Source of the DNA: Paralvinella palmiformis
Taxonomy: Eukaryota > Annelida > Polychaeta > Terebellida > Alvinellidae
NCBI GenBank assembly: GCA_025642065.1
Contig: JAODUP010000012.1
Span: 1,770,501-1,834,500 of the forward strand
Direction of reading: 5' to 3'
DNA length: 64,000 bases
Shown here: positions 43,537 through 55,652 of the stretch, one piece after another
Position numbering within the stretch: the first letter of the stretch is position 1
Layout: every line of letters begins with the position of its first letter
Position numbers and translations under genes: made by a program
The notes under the pieces: generated by a model
Seen by the model: only the letters and a program-made list of their open reading frames with translations
What the model was told of the DNA's origin: nothing
The model's database searches: none

Positions 43537-43705
43537 GTTTTACGGCCACTTTTGTGCACATGGTAGGCTAAATGGGCCGAACGACCTCCAAAGCTAATGA
43601 AGTGAAGTCAAAGATGAAACAACCTTCAGATATGCCCGCGCCGAGATTCAAACACGGGTGGTAGTGATCTGTGGTGCAACACCCTATCGCTAGTCCTTAA
43701 CGCTA
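43537..43705 (-). mobile_element. SINE family A, - copy
   Basis: On + it reads GTTTTACGGCCACTTTTGTG, TAGGCTAAATGGGCCGA, AGATGAAACAACCTTCAGAT and the B-box complement GATTCAAACACGGG, then TGGTGCAACACCCTATCGCT. It is nearly full length. Confidence 0.9.
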
Positions 43706-45495
43706 GAAATGTTAAATCATAACGTATCGATCAGACATTTCGCACGTAAATCTTAGTGATTCTTTGATTGTGGTTTTCAATGAATGCTATTCCTACTGAA
43801 GGAATAAAAAAACTTTACAAAAAGAACTGGGAATTACGTAGTTTAATTACTTGCTCAGTTGAACGACTAATTGAAAATATATGGAGATTTGTATTTACTG
43901 TTTTCCATTTTGAAATTATGTAAAAATTTCCAATGTGATCATATTATCAAGGGAGAAACACACATGACCGTCTTTCCTGTATCGCAAACGGGGCTTCTGC
44001 CGTGTACACCACGAAACTCAGCAACAGGTCAATGGTAGCCCTTGACCCACGTCCCTTTTACACACACACACAGTTTATTGGATTTTATTATCCACCTCTC
44101 TAAATATGCATAAACATATCAGCTCTCTAACTTCCTTGGCGACAATTTAAATGATGAAATACAAGGATCAGGAAAATGTCACTGCATAATATTTATGTAT
44201 ATAGTATTTAAATTTATATTCATACTTTATACGTTAATATTAATACCAGTATGTACAATGCATTATTTATTGCTACGAAACAAATAAAACGCTCCTCCTT
44301 CTCCCTAATTTTCAGTATTCTCTAAATTTATCAATCTTCATAGAATTGTGATGGTGTGCACCGAGGAAAAGATATTATCAATTTGTATTTTTAACATAAC
44401 AAAAGATTACCTCAAGTGGTTTATTTATAGAGTGAAGATGTCCATTTTGTATTCATGCCAATGATGTTAATAGTTTTAAGATCCTTGTCCATATTACATT
44501 TAACTGGCAAATGGTTCTGGATTTTCAATGTTGGTCCTAGTATGTTGGTTAATCAACATTAATTAACTGGATTTCCTGTTTGGGGAGAAATGTACAAAAG
44601 TGTGTCTTGAGTTTATAAACCTAAACCAGTATGATGGTCGCTTAGTGAATTGCGTTTAAGAGTAAAAGTTGCTGGTGACATGTTCTTCACCTGAAATATG
44701 GAATTAAGTGTGAGATGAAACTCAGCAGTGTTCCCCATTTTACATGTTAAAATCTGGTGAGAAACCGTTCACTCTTCAGTTCTACATGGTTTATCTTACT
44801 TTGGCATTCTAAAGGTTTATTACTTGTATATTCCATGTTATTGTTTTGTGTAAACTACATCACCACAAGTCTGTTGAATAAAATGTCTCATAAAACATGT
44901 TATTGTTATTATTATTCAAATTCAGACATCCTATGCCAATGAACTGTCATGCTTCTCAAAAACACCCATCAACACCATGACAAAGACAGTTTCTTTTTCA
45001 ATTAAATTGCATGGAAACATGAGGGTGTTTACTCTGTATGGTAAGTTATAACTGGATATTTAATATTACACTGTAATCTAAATAATCTGTGAAACTCAAT
45101 TCTTCCATACTAGATTGGTAAAAAGCTTTCCATATTGATGCCCTTAAATTCAGTGGTATTTCATGACCCAACATATGATTTATTACAACTGCTAATGAAT
45201 TAATGTTTTTAGAATTGCACACAGTGCATTGCGCTTAACTCTTCACTCTAACTGAAGTGCCTGAGCAGTCTAAAAAATGTACATATCATTTAATTTATTA
45301 CACTTACCTGATGATGATCAGATGTACTAATTCCGACTGTGAACATTTTTTATGAGATTTATTTTCATAGAAAGTATTTGTTTCCAATTTATGAAACATT
45401 TCCACACCCAGGATGTTATATTCTTTTTATTTATTATCTTTTACCTTTTACAATGTATGTCAGTTACATATGTTGGCTGTTTCTCTTTACAATAA
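43706..45495. other. Intergenic and ERAL1 3' flank
   Basis: No further gene was recognised. The part next to 45496 is probably ERAL1 3' UTR: on the - strand AATAAA-type words occur at 45427-45434 (TTTATTTATT on +). A polyadenylation site was not fixed. Confidence 0.35.
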
Positions 45496-48279
45496 TCAAT
45501 CAGATTTAGTGTTAACATATGCATTTAGGTGAAGCGAAAGCTCCTGCTGAAATATGTTCATAAGCTCCTGTTTTGCCTCTTCTCTGATGGTGGAAATATT
45601 TTGGCCTTCCTTCCCTATAAGATGAGTCTGTCAAATAAAATGGAATACACTAAACTGAGAGCAGACAACTAAATGTAATATTATGTGGGAAAACATCATT
45701 ACTAAGAGTAGCAACCTCACAGAAATTACATCAAATAATAACCTTACTAAAATATTCATATAATTAGGTACTGTTTTTGGTGAAATAAGATACTACATCA
45801 ATGGTTACAAAATGGTTGAAAACAAATTTATTTGACCTATCCAGATCATGTTTTCTTATTATAATATCCTACAGACCACCATTCAATGACTTGAATACAC
45901 CATAGTCAAATATCAACCAAACTACTGTGTAAAACTATATTTAATGGTTTAAATAAGGTACAATGTTACACCAAAAACATGGAAAACCAAAAATAGTCCT
46001 AATTATATTACAGTTTAGTTTTCTGAGATGATGACCATTTGCCAACAAAACAATCCCACATAAATCCAGAAGTGCAACTTGTATTGCTATTAAATCATAA
46101 ATAAGGAAACATGTCACAGAAACGAGAAAAATTTGACTAAATATTCTGTGATTAAACTTTTATTATTTATGGATTGAATGAATGTTTTCTTTAACTATGA
46201 CACTTGTCATATTTAGGATATACGGTTGAGTGGACAAACCCTACACAAAGACCCCACAAACACAGGTAGGGGTTGGATTCAAATCCACAACCTGGAAGTT
46301 AGCATCACAATACTTTAACCACTGTACTATTGGCATGCCTATTATATTGTTTAGTTCATTCAGAAGGAAAGAATAATTTTGTTGTACTGTTTTAATACTT
46401 AATTTTTGTTTTAGTAAAAGTCCAATATAATGAATGGATAATGTAGTAATTTTAAACAATCACACACACATACACACACACACAGAGACATACATACACA
46501 CACCATGACTGAAACAAACATACTTACAAGATCACGACTACGAGGGCAGATGAGGTCAATGCTAGCTCTCAAATAGTTGTTTTCATCCAACTCCCACTGC
46601 TTTACATTCTACAAATACAGGAAACAATATGAAATGCTTCAACAAAATAAATGAAAATACATTCCTGAAATCAAATAATCGATTTATAAACGTATTTTAA
46701 GAAGAAATAAAAAAATGAACATATTTATACTCAAGTAATATAAAATCATGAAAGATAAACTCACTACTTCAATTTGGTATGGTATTTCCTTTGGAAGGTA
46801 GTCCAGTATCTTTCCTCTGATACAAAATTTCACTAATTCTACTGGATCCTGGTCTGTGACAACTGCACTGTGGTAAAGCCAAGGACCAGGAATGGCAGTG
46901 TCAGTGAGATATTGCTGAAATAATAATGCTGTATCATTGAATACATAAAAAAAACAATGAAATAAAACTGATCATCAGTTCATAAAGAGTTTTCCATTAC
47001 CTTGATATCATCTAAGCCATCTCCATCTATTGCTGATATCATGAACACTCGATCAAATTGTTGCCAACCTCTTTTCTTGATGGCTTGTCTTTTAAGTTCT
47101 TTTAATTTCTTCAAATAGCCATTCCACCAATCCTCATTTAAATGTTCATCTTTGATTACGGGTGCATTTCCTAATTTAGAGCTTTCTATAACTTTCATGT
47201 TTGAAAGTTCAGCATTAGTCTGCCCTTCCTTTTCCAGTATTTTTTTAAGTATATCTTCTTTCCTCCTTTCATGTTTTCTCATATTTTTCACATGTGGAGC
47301 CGGCTTTCCCCCTATGACTCCCTCTGTAAGCAATCGTGCAGTTGTCAGCAAATCACTTTTACACTTTAGAAGGTCAACCTAAATAACAGAGGTATAAAAA
47401 TGTAATACTTCTAAGAAAAAATGTCTTTCAAGCTGAAATATATTAAATTGAGAGGCCAAAACGATAATCGATCATATGAAATATATTATTACAAAACACT
47501 CAAAATCTGAGGTTAATATGATTCTAATATTACCTTATTCAAAACTAATATAGATCTTTTGTTACTATGCATCATCAGTGCAGTCAAAATTTCATGGTCG
47601 AGTTTTGATCGATTCCATGACTGAGAAACATCTACCACTGTAATAACTGCAGTAAGAAATTATGCAAAACGAAGAATTAAGAACTGGTTTGATTTTATGT
47701 GTTTGTGTGTGTTCATAATTGAAGGTGTAACAAATATTACTGCTATGTTTATTTTCGCTTACTCAGATCAGCATCAAATAGTGACGAGTATGGGTCAGTC
47801 AGCAGACTCTTTTCCAAACGATGTCTGTAATGCATTTAGCAAAGGATTTAATTATCAGAATAGAAGCAAAATATATAACTAAAATTGATAAAAATTATAT
47901 ATTTATGCCATACTATAAACTAGTCTAAATTACCATACCATTAAAAATATGTATATTTAAAACAGCCATACTTTTTCACTTTCTCTGGGGTAATCAGACC
48001 TGGTGTATCCAAGAACACCTAAAACAGAACAGAAATTCAAATGAAGATAATATGTGTTTGGTATGCTTGTGTGTGTATGGTATGCTTGTATGTGTGTATA
48101 TGGTATGTTTGTGTGTGTATATGGTATGCTTGTGTGTGTATATGGTATGTATATATGTGGACACAGTTTTCATTTGAATCACCAGCTAGCTTATTACATA
48201 TAACAAGAACAAAGCTATAAATAATTATTCACACATTTAATTATTATGTTAATAACTGATTTGATCTAATTTGTATCTG

Positions 48280-48327
<48 letters not shown>

Positions 48328-49250
48328 TCACATAACTTACAACTTGTGTATTATTATGTGTCAATACTCCTACAGCATTATGTCTTGTAGTGTGGACTTT
48401 CTTTGATACTGATGCAAACTGAAAAATTATTGCACATCACTTTAATGTTATATGTAAACAGACTGTTTTCTGTTATTGGAAAACATAAGCTTTTTTAATA
48501 TTAATTAGGAATATCAAAACAATTTTTAACCTGTAACCGTTAGCAAATAAATGTACTGGTAAGAATTAGCTTGATCTGAACATTAAACCCATTTACCATT
48601 AGCTCACTCTCAAGCAGTAAACATATGATTACTTACTTGCCAGCCAGTAAGTTGGTTTACCAAAGTGGATTTCCCAGCATTAGGTGATCCAATCACTGAT
48701 GTTTTAAGAATATGTGGATTCAAAGGCTGTTGTGGCTTCATTTTAAGCAGCTTTTTCTGGGCAGCTGAGATAAAATATAAATTAATATGTATTACAAGCA
48801 AAATAATAAAGAAAACAGAATGAGTCTTCATGAATTGGCAAAATCTCTTTGTTGATTTTTTTCTTGTTATTTATATTAATCAGCTCAACTTAGGACTCAC
48901 TGGCAAAGAATTTTCACATATAAACATTACTCACATTTTGTTAGTTCAATTCTTTTATCACCAGCTTCATTCTCATTAAGGGTCTGAAGTTCTGCTGTAT
49001 GTGTTGACTCATACTTTGGGTTTGTGACCAGTATTGGTGTACTATTTACGTTATGGCAGCTCACATACAATGTGTTCCCCTTAACAGAATAACATCTATG
49101 TGGCACATGACTGAACTGTTGTTTAAGTGTTCTTGGACAATCTAAAATTGATGTTATCACTTTTCTTTTATACAGAAATGTCTTGGTAATTATCTGTTTT
49201 AATGGTGAGAGTCTATCAGACAGACACTTTACACAGTAAGTTCCAGTCAT
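45496..49250 (-). CDS. ERAL1: GTPase Era-like, mitochondrial (ERAL1), ten exons
   Basis: ERAL1 is a mitochondrial matrix GTPase that binds the 12S rRNA 3' region and helps assemble the small ribosomal subunit. Exons in coding order: 48935-49250, 48637-48764, 48341-48418, 47972-48018, 47763-47824, 47534-47646, 47001-47378, 46765-46914, 46528-46608, 45496-45627. All have GT/AG ends and compatible phases, giving 494 codons plus TGA. The start ATG at 49250 opens a basic, Ser/Thr-rich presequence. GTP motifs: G1 GSPNAGKST (131-139), G2 KVHTTRHNAVG, G3 DTPG (178-181), G4 NKVD (247-250, split by intron 6), G5-like SAIDGDG. A charged insert of roughly 80 residues lies between G4 and G5, as in animal ERAL1. 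The C-terminal KH domain has PKEIPYQIE and HLIGKEGQNISTIREEA. It looks intact. Introns hold a SINE and microsatellites. Confidence 0.95.
46226..46345 (-). mobile_element. SINE family C (tRNA-derived) in ERAL1 intron 9
   Basis: On the - strand the A box lies in ACAGTGGTTAAAGTATTG and the B box is GGATTTGAATCCAA, followed by CCCCTACCTGTGTTTGTGGG. It sits between exons 9 and 10 in the gene's own orientation. No second copy was found in the window. Confidence 0.65.
46460..46505. repeat. (CA)n-rich tract in ERAL1 intron 9
   Basis: Imperfect ACACAC repeats interrupted by GAGACATACATA. Confidence 0.85.
48055..48155 (-). repeat. Minisatellite in ERAL1 intron 3, about 22-bp unit
   Basis: About five imperfect copies of TATGGTATG(C/T)TTGTGTGTGT (on +) follow one another. 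The - strand reads as repeated YTHKHTI, an artefact of the repeat. Confidence 0.85.
48280..48325. repeat. (AT)n microsatellite next to ERAL1 exon 3
   Basis: About 22 AT units lie in intron 3, some 16 bp from the exon 3 donor at 48340. Confidence 0.95.
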
Positions 49251-50137
49251 TGTACACTTTTATTTTATCCTGAAAATAAAAAAAAGGAAGCAAATAACCA
49301 ACACACTTTTAAACAAAGTGATAACAGGGTGACTATTTAAATAATATAAATCAGTATTTATGTGTTTTACACAGTAATAATATTGATTGATATGTATCTG
49401 TTTAGTCAGTACTGGCCAATAAATTACAACACCACAATGATAAAAAACATTACATGTATTATTCTCTCTGCCAGTGCTTTTTTTCTTTGACTTGACCAAA
49501 CACATTTTGCAGTAATGTCTTAAAGTGGATGTGTGCTTCTGTAGACACACACACACAAATATAATGTATACACAAACACAAATATACAGGAAGAAAAGTT
49601 GTTTGTTATTTATTCTGACAAAGTATCTGGTTTTAAGGTAAATTGATCACTCTTCAATATTTTGAGTTATTGAACAATTTTTCAGTGTTTATATTATTGG
49701 TGAACTGCTTACTTGTAACAATTAAAACAGTACCAAATGATGTTACCATTCACTGTATCATTCATTGCAAACATTTGGTTTCAAAAAGCTTCTAAATCGC
49801 ATGTTCTAGAGCATGAAGAATTCTTTAGACTTTTTATGTTGAAATTGTTGAAATGAATTAACTGCCTTTTGGACAGCACTGTAGAACATTTTAGGGCATA
49901 AATACATATTTCACTTTTGAAATGAAAGAGATTTGGAATATCAGTGTATATTTAGAAGAAAAAAAAAACTATTTCCAAATTCAAGGAAATATATATGCAG
50001 TTTCAGGGAAGGTAGATCAATCTTAACAGAGTTAAAGATGTTACTTCCACAGACTGTATTATAAACAAAGGTCACTAATCAGACATTTAAAAATTTTGAA
50101 GTCATGGATTTATCTAATAGTGTGTTGTTTTTAAAAT
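49251..50137. other. ERAL1 5' flank and intergenic
   Basis: It should contain the ERAL1 promoter and 5' UTR, but no TATA box or initiator can be fixed. Includes a (CA)n run at about 49541-49555. No other gene was seen. Confidence 0.35.
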
Positions 50138-50449
50138 GAAGGAACTTGCAGGTAAGCACATTATCATAAAGTTATTAAACATGTGTTAGTTTAATAACTA
50201 TTAAGATTAGACATAGCCAATGGTACTTACATGATGAGTCTGAAGGAACTTGCAGGTAAGTACATTATCATAAAGTTATTAAACATGTGTTAGTTTAATA
50301 ACTATTAAGATTAGACATAGCCAATGGTACTTACATGATGAGTCTGAAGGAACTTGCAGGTAAGCACATTATCATAAAGTTATTAAACATGTGTTAGTTT
50401 AATAACTATTAAGATTAGACATAGCCAATGGTACTTATATGATGAGTCT
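50138..50449 (+). repeat. Three-copy tandem repeat, 104-bp unit
   Basis: Units start with GAAGGAACTTGCAGGTAAG at 50138, 50242 and 50346 and differ at only a few bases (CAC/TAC, TTACAT/TTATAT). Each unit has a perfect hairpin, AGTTATTAAAC and GTTTAATAACT around ATGTGTTA, and an exact CAG|GTAAG splice-donor-like word. High identity indicates recent expansion or homogenisation. There is no coding reading across units. Confidence 0.95.
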
Positions 50450-52244
50450 GATACAGCCACACCTGTTCTACCTTCCCCTTCCTCATGGGTGGTACTCCTT
50501 CAATGGTGTTATCGGCAGACTTCAGTGGCAATAAACTGTTATCTTATCACAAAACATAAACTTGTGATAAAATATTAAAAACTACCCTTTTTATTAAATC
50601 AGCTGGTAGTTTGCCAAGTTCTAACTTCTAACTCACTCATCTAGTCATTATGGAACTGATAAAAATGTTTTATAACATTATTAAATATATGTATTTATCC
50701 TGCAGCTCAATATCTGGTGATTTATCATATGGTTTGTAATTTGTTGACAATGTTTTTTGTTGAATAACATTGTTATTTTTACTCTAATTTTCAAAGATAA
50801 ATCAAGTATTGGCATTGTTTCAGTGGCTGTTATTACATACTTTTCCCATTTTAATTACATCTATAATTTTATTTACAGGTTCTATCTCTAGTACTTTGTC
50901 AAACATCTCCATTAGGCACTGCGTGTCTTATGTTGAATAATATGGTTACCTCTGCTTGAATATTTGAAGGTAACTGATGTTTTAGCATTGATTTCAGTAT
51001 TGGTTCCAGCTAATGTTATGTATAATTCTATGAGATATGCATTACATTGGAAATTACTACAATCATTAACAAGAATTGGATTTGAGGTGGATAAGCAAAG
51101 TGGGATGCTCTTTTATTACTCCCTGGATCAAGCTAAATGAATCTGTTTATGTGTCTTGATATCAGTTTTGACCTAAATAAATGCATCACAACAAACCTTG
51201 TACCTCATTTGAAGCAATCTTGCATTCATGTTTTGTTTGCATGGATGCACAATTGCTAATGTCACCTATCAGTGTTCTGGGCAATGCAAGGGTACAAGTG
51301 ATCCTGAAGTGCCAGCCTGTCTAGTTGGCAGTCATTACCTTCCACTCAGACTTCCATGATCTAGCTTTCCTGCTCACACTTAAGGACCCTATTCAAGGTT
51401 TGAGATGACATAAACCAATACCAGTAGGTCCAGGCATGACTAACTATTACAATTTGATGCTTATAGAGATGTCTTAGAACTAGTCAAATAGCAAATGGCT
51501 TTTTATATTGATAGAACACCCTCTTATATTAGCAAAAAATTATAGGAATAGTACTGTTTTGTTCATAACTGAACAACTCCCTAGATTAGGAACTCCATTA
51601 TACTATAATGTTAGTATGTTGGTGTGTATATTCAAAACAATTATGTATTGAATTTTTGAAACAAAGTCCAGAAACTGATCAAATCATCATGAATGTTTGA
51701 AAAGGTTTGTGGTATGACTACCATTCTTTTTCCAACAATGTATAAAATATATTTAATTTATCATAAAGGAAAGGTTACTAATGATTCAAAGGTTAGTTAT
51801 GTGTAATTTTGGAAATTGGACTTTAAGCATAGATTTAGGGCTAGGTTATCCAAGGCTTTTGAATTATTATTTAATTATATAAGACAGATATAGTCTAAAT
51901 AGCAGTATGAATACTATATACCTTATATTTTGGTGTCTTGAAGATTCTGTGAAAATAAGTCTCTCTGTGATATGTAGTGGCTTTAATGATTAAAAAGAAA
52001 ACAAATGTACATAACATACTGTGACAACTTATTTACATTGTGTAGTGCAACATTAAAGATAAGCTGGGACACTATATATAACTACATATTATATATTGCT
52101 TCTCAGTATGTTTTGTGCTTTAATGTATATGTGACAGGCCATATAGTGGCCTGCAGTTCAATCTTATGACAATAAAATAATAATAATAATGGTTGAAATG
52201 GCAGTTATTTTACATGGCTGGCTACCTCAAATGAGAGAGCCGCA
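50450..52244. other. Intergenic, nothing recognised
   Basis: AT-rich. Near 52100-52190 a GGCCATATAGTGGCCTGCAG phrase followed by CAATAAAATAATAATAATAA looks like the 3' tail of an unidentified retroposon. Confidence 0.4.
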
Positions 52245-52472
52245 CATGGTCTGTAATTTACAGCTTCACCACTTGGACTAATTCTAAATAACTTTGAATT
52301 TACAACATATGGCATATTTGGTGGAGAAACCTTGCCTGTTGCTTGGTCGGATGAAAAAACTCCTCCTACTCTAGTACCTCAGCTGCAATTCTAACCTCCA
52401 ACACAGCATGACCATAACCATGGATAAGTAGCCCCACATTCTCAGATTCTAACCACGAGACCACAGAGGCTA
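52245..52472 (-). mobile_element. SINE family B, - copy
   Basis: The reverse complement reads AGCCTCTGTGGTCTCGTGGT, a GTCATGCTGTGTTGGAGGTT middle, GAGTTTTTTCATCCGACCAA, GTTTCTCCACCA and TTAGAATTAGTCCAAGTGGT, matching 32675-32895. The B box is decayed (GGTTAGAATTGC). Confidence 0.85.
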
Positions 52473-52824
52473 TAATTTTCTACAAGATTCAATTCAATTA
52501 TTTTATTTAGATCCTCTGAAAGTTACATATTTTCATCAATGACTGAATCTTGACTGGCCAATCATTATCATCCCAATCAGAAATCACCCCCAGTCTCAGT
52601 GGATCTACTTTAGTTTAGCAGGGTACTTCTAACCCAGTTTTACATTCTTATGATTATAACCCACCAGACCTGTAAGAATTATAATTCTGACATTATGATT
52701 ATGGGGTGTTAATACACCAGACCTGTCAGAATTACAGTATCAAATTTAAATTCGATTAAGAGGACATAGCTCTGTACTCCTAATCTGATTTTAGACTAGA
52801 TCTAGTATAGAGATAGGTTAGAAG

Positions 52825-53125
52825 CCCCGAAACTCCCATCTTTGTACTCTTATAGGAGACGAGGCAACATGTTTCAGGTGTATAAGATCCTGAAGGGTAT
52901 AGACAGGCTGGAATCTAACCTATTCTTCTCGCTGGCTAACATATCAAACACCAGAGGGCATAGCCACAAGCTAGTAAAGTGCCACTCAAGTTCAAGGCGA
53001 AATGTATTCAGTCAGAGTGACAAACGATTGGAACGGGTTACCAGCACACGTACTACGTGACGTAGTACTAGCAGACTGTAGTCCCACATTAAATACATCC
53101 GTGTTACGTCGTGTACCATTGGATT
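52825..53125 (+). pseudogene. LINE RT C-terminus, jockey/CR1-like
   Basis: One frame reads YRRRGNMFQVYKILKGIDRL and then FFSLANISNTRGHSHKLVK; a shifted frame gives VTNDWNGLPAHVLRDVVLAD and LNTSVLRRVPLD. The RRRRGDMIQ.YKI...TRGH..KL...FS.R....WN.LP order is the standard C-terminal end of jockey/CR1-type LINE ORF2. It begins where the 9.3-kb LINE leaves off and could be from the same family. Confidence 0.82.
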
Positions 53126-53504
53126 AGGGAATGTTATAATCGGACGCGATCCGTTAAATAAGAAATGTATTGCATAGAAAACAAGACTTGACTGGAGTTT
53201 TTAACAGGCTGTGCCATCACTAGATCTACAAGATTATAGATATGGCCGGCCTTAGCCCTGCCCCTGAATCGACTAGACTCTACTTCACTCTTTTTGGTTC
53301 TTTTTTCTGAAATTACTAACAATTGAGCCAACCAAATTATGTCAATCGATTAAATTTAACAACGATTTAACAAATGTAAAAAATATTTATCAATGTACAC
53401 TAGATACAAACCTCTTAATTATATATTATGTAGTAGCTAAAAAGACCAACCAGGCGATAATATAGTAATTACTGTTTCTGGCACAGTTACTACATTTCGC
53501 CCTC

Positions 53505-53815
53505 ATGAAAAGTTCGCCCTCCAAATATTTGAACACTTCGACCCCAGAAAACTTCATATTTGAGACATATTTCACTTTCGTAGACACCAATTACACTCTT
53601 CAAAAATTAAATAATTATAATTATATTAAACAACGTAATGAAATGTGCACATACTTTAGTTCCCTGTTCAATCTCGCATCATTTTCAAACTCTGCACCAT
53701 TGCCTATCAAACTCTTTCTTCTGGACATGTTAAGTCATCAAATAGGCATCGTTTCTTTCCGTCACCATTTGAAAACTCACCTTTTCAGACTTGTTTATCC
53801 CTCCTAAGTTTCCAC
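53505..53815 (+). pseudogene. LINE ORF2 tail-like fragment
   Basis: A 100-codon open stretch ends GIVSFRHHLKTHLFRLVYPS. FRHHLKTHLF resembles the SFKKHLKTHLF ending of CR1/L2-type LINEs, and NSAPLPIKLF could be the decayed WNSLP block. Only the tail is recognisable. Confidence 0.5.
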
Positions 53816-53922
53816 TGCATCCGATCATTTGTTGATGAATGTTGCATACATACCTTGACTTTGAGATTGTCCAACCCTAGTAACCTGATTCTTTTCTAGA
53901 ATATTGGTGCTGTAGAAGTTTG

Positions 53923-53927
<5 letters not shown>

Positions 53928-53957
<30 letters not shown>
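53928..53957. repeat. (AT)n microsatellite
   Basis: About 14 AT units. Confidence 0.95.
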
Positions 53958-53961
<4 letters not shown>

Positions 53962-54234
53962 CAATATACCTTATAACTGATTACTGTCAAAGCAATGAGA
54001 TATATTGTTTTAACTTGGTAAATATATATGTTCTGATCAAAAACTTTCAAGGGTTTGTTTTCAGTTTCATTCTCAAAATATTTACTTTCTGCATGATTTG
54101 AGAAATGAATAATGATTATTCATTTCTCAAATCGTTCATATAAAGTAAAATTGGCTTAATAAGGCGTTCAAACAAATGTAAAACAATCTTATAGCTATAG
54201 GAGAAGGGAATGATTTTAATATCTTCATTAGATT

Positions 54235-54675
54235 AAAATAAACCTTCAATCTTCTTATACAGACTATCCCTGGCAATTTTCAAATTTCCATCTTGACTGA
54301 ATTCAATACCGAGATATTTTGTTGATTTTGCTTTTTCTATGCTTTGTCCTTTATGGTATATTTTCATATCCTGATGCTCATATTCATTATATTTGTAAGC
54401 AGCATATATTAAACTTTTTGTGTCAACTGTTACACTCCATTGATTAAAGTATTTATCTAAACTTTTCGTGGACTCCTTAATCTCACCCGGTTGGATATTC
54501 TGACATTACTATTATATTACTAGCATATAACAAATAATAAATGTTCATACTTCCAAATTTATCAAGGTCACACACTTCATCAAATATAACAGGTAAGTCA
54601 TTTATAATCAATGTAGGACCATTTAAACAATGCAGGACCTAAATTATTCCCTTGTTTATCACCAAGTGATGAAAT
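54235..54675 (-). pseudogene. LINE reverse transcriptase fragment
   Basis: On the - strand GDKQGNNLGPALFKW (GxxQG block) starts the match. Shifted pieces follow the catalytic region (YYLLYASNIVVMSEYP-like, with no intact ADD), then DKYFNQWSVTVDTKSLIYAA, MKIYHKGQSIEKAKSTKYLG and IEFSQDGNLKIARDSLYKKI. The YLG...F...G end is typical of non-LTR RT thumbs. It is of a different type from the 9.3-kb LINE. Confidence 0.78.
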
Positions 54676-54689
54676 AAAATTAACTAGAT

Positions 54690-54975
54690 GACATGTTTAT
54701 GTAGCACCAAAACCAGGTAAATCCGTTCTAAGGCACTGTACAATGTGATTATACCTGGCTCAGATCTGCTTTAATCCAGCACACACCTCAACTCCCAAGG
54801 GAGCATATAATGCGTGGTTCCATTTATAGGCGCATAGGCCATTACTCAGATATATATAGCTATCATATCCTCTTTGATTCCCAATTCCGGCTGAGGGAAC
54901 CAGCCGTCAGATGACAGCATTGCAGCTCCAGAGCCTCGAACCCATAATCATTTGCTTACAAATCCTTATACTTAT
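54690..54975 (-). mobile_element. SINE family D, - copy
   Basis: The reverse complement reads TTATGGGTTCGAGGCTCTGG, AGCTGCAATGCTGTCATCTG and CGGCTGGTTCCCTCAG. It continues GGGAGTTGAGGTGTGTGCTG, CAGATCTGAGCCAGGTATAA, TGCCTTAGAACGG and GGTGCTACATAAA, matching 37556-37803. Confidence 0.85.
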
Positions 54976-55159
54976 AACTAGACTAATAATAATGTTTCTT
55001 TTGTTGAGACTATGCTAACTATTGCAAGACGTAACTACATAGAGGCAAATGCCTCATACCGAAATTGAAGATTTTTAAATATGTTTTATACAAAGATTTT
55101 ATTTAAAAAAAAAAGTTAAATATAAATCTCTATTCCCATAGAAACGATATCGACTGAAT

Positions 55160-55285
55160 GAATTTGGGAGTTGAGATGTGTCCTGGGTAGAAACAGATCT
55201 GAGTCAGGGATAATAATACTGTACAACGCCTCAGAACAGGCCGGATTACCTGTTTCTGGCGCTATATAAACATGCATTATTATTA
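55160..55285 (+). mobile_element. SINE family D, tail-only copy
   Basis: TTGGGAGTTGAGATGTGTCC, AGATCTGAGTCAGGGATAAT, AACGCCTCAGAACAGG and GGCGCTATATAAACATGC followed by (ATT)n. It lacks the tRNA-like head. Confidence 0.75.
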
Positions 55286-55514
55286 TCAAGTCATGTCTCT
55301 AAAAAACTGGCTGAAGACGGGTTCGTTGAAAAGAAAGTCAGGAGATGGTAAACATAACTTTAAAGTTACAACACTTTAGAGAAATCTCGGTGTCTTATGT
55401 TGTTGAAATTGAGGTTGACCTATATTTTCTACGGGAATTTATTCCAATTTATTTTTAAGTTCAAAATTTCGATGGCGTTTACACTATATAAGTTGTCGTT
55501 GAAGCTGCTAAGTT

Positions 55515-55652
55515 CAGTGGCGGATCCATAATTTTCAAAAATGGGGATCCGGGCTCGAATTTTTTATATTTTACCTATATTTTACAAGTTAACAAAAAGG
55601 TTTTTTTCCTAAAGGGGAACGGACCCTTGCCTCATCCCTGAATCCTCCCCTG
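55515..55652. mobile_element. 138-bp MITE with hAT-like ends
   Basis: The left end CAGTGGCGGATCCA and the complement of the right end CAGGGGAGGATTCA match at 11 of 14 bases. Identical AAGTT 5-mers flank it directly (55510-55514, 55653-55657). CAGTGGCGGATCC is a terminus known from hAT-type elements, but those normally make 8-bp duplications, so the class is unsure. There is no coding capacity. Confidence 0.5.

Noticed and set aside
48001..48182. - strand repeat protein (YTHKHTI units) inside ERAL1
   Set aside because: It is the translation of a TATGGTATG(C/T)TTGTGTG minisatellite in intron 3.
50138..50449. CRISPR-like array
   Set aside because: The units are 104 bp, nearly identical throughout and without unique spacers, and the genome is plainly eukaryotic. 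It is an ordinary tandem repeat.
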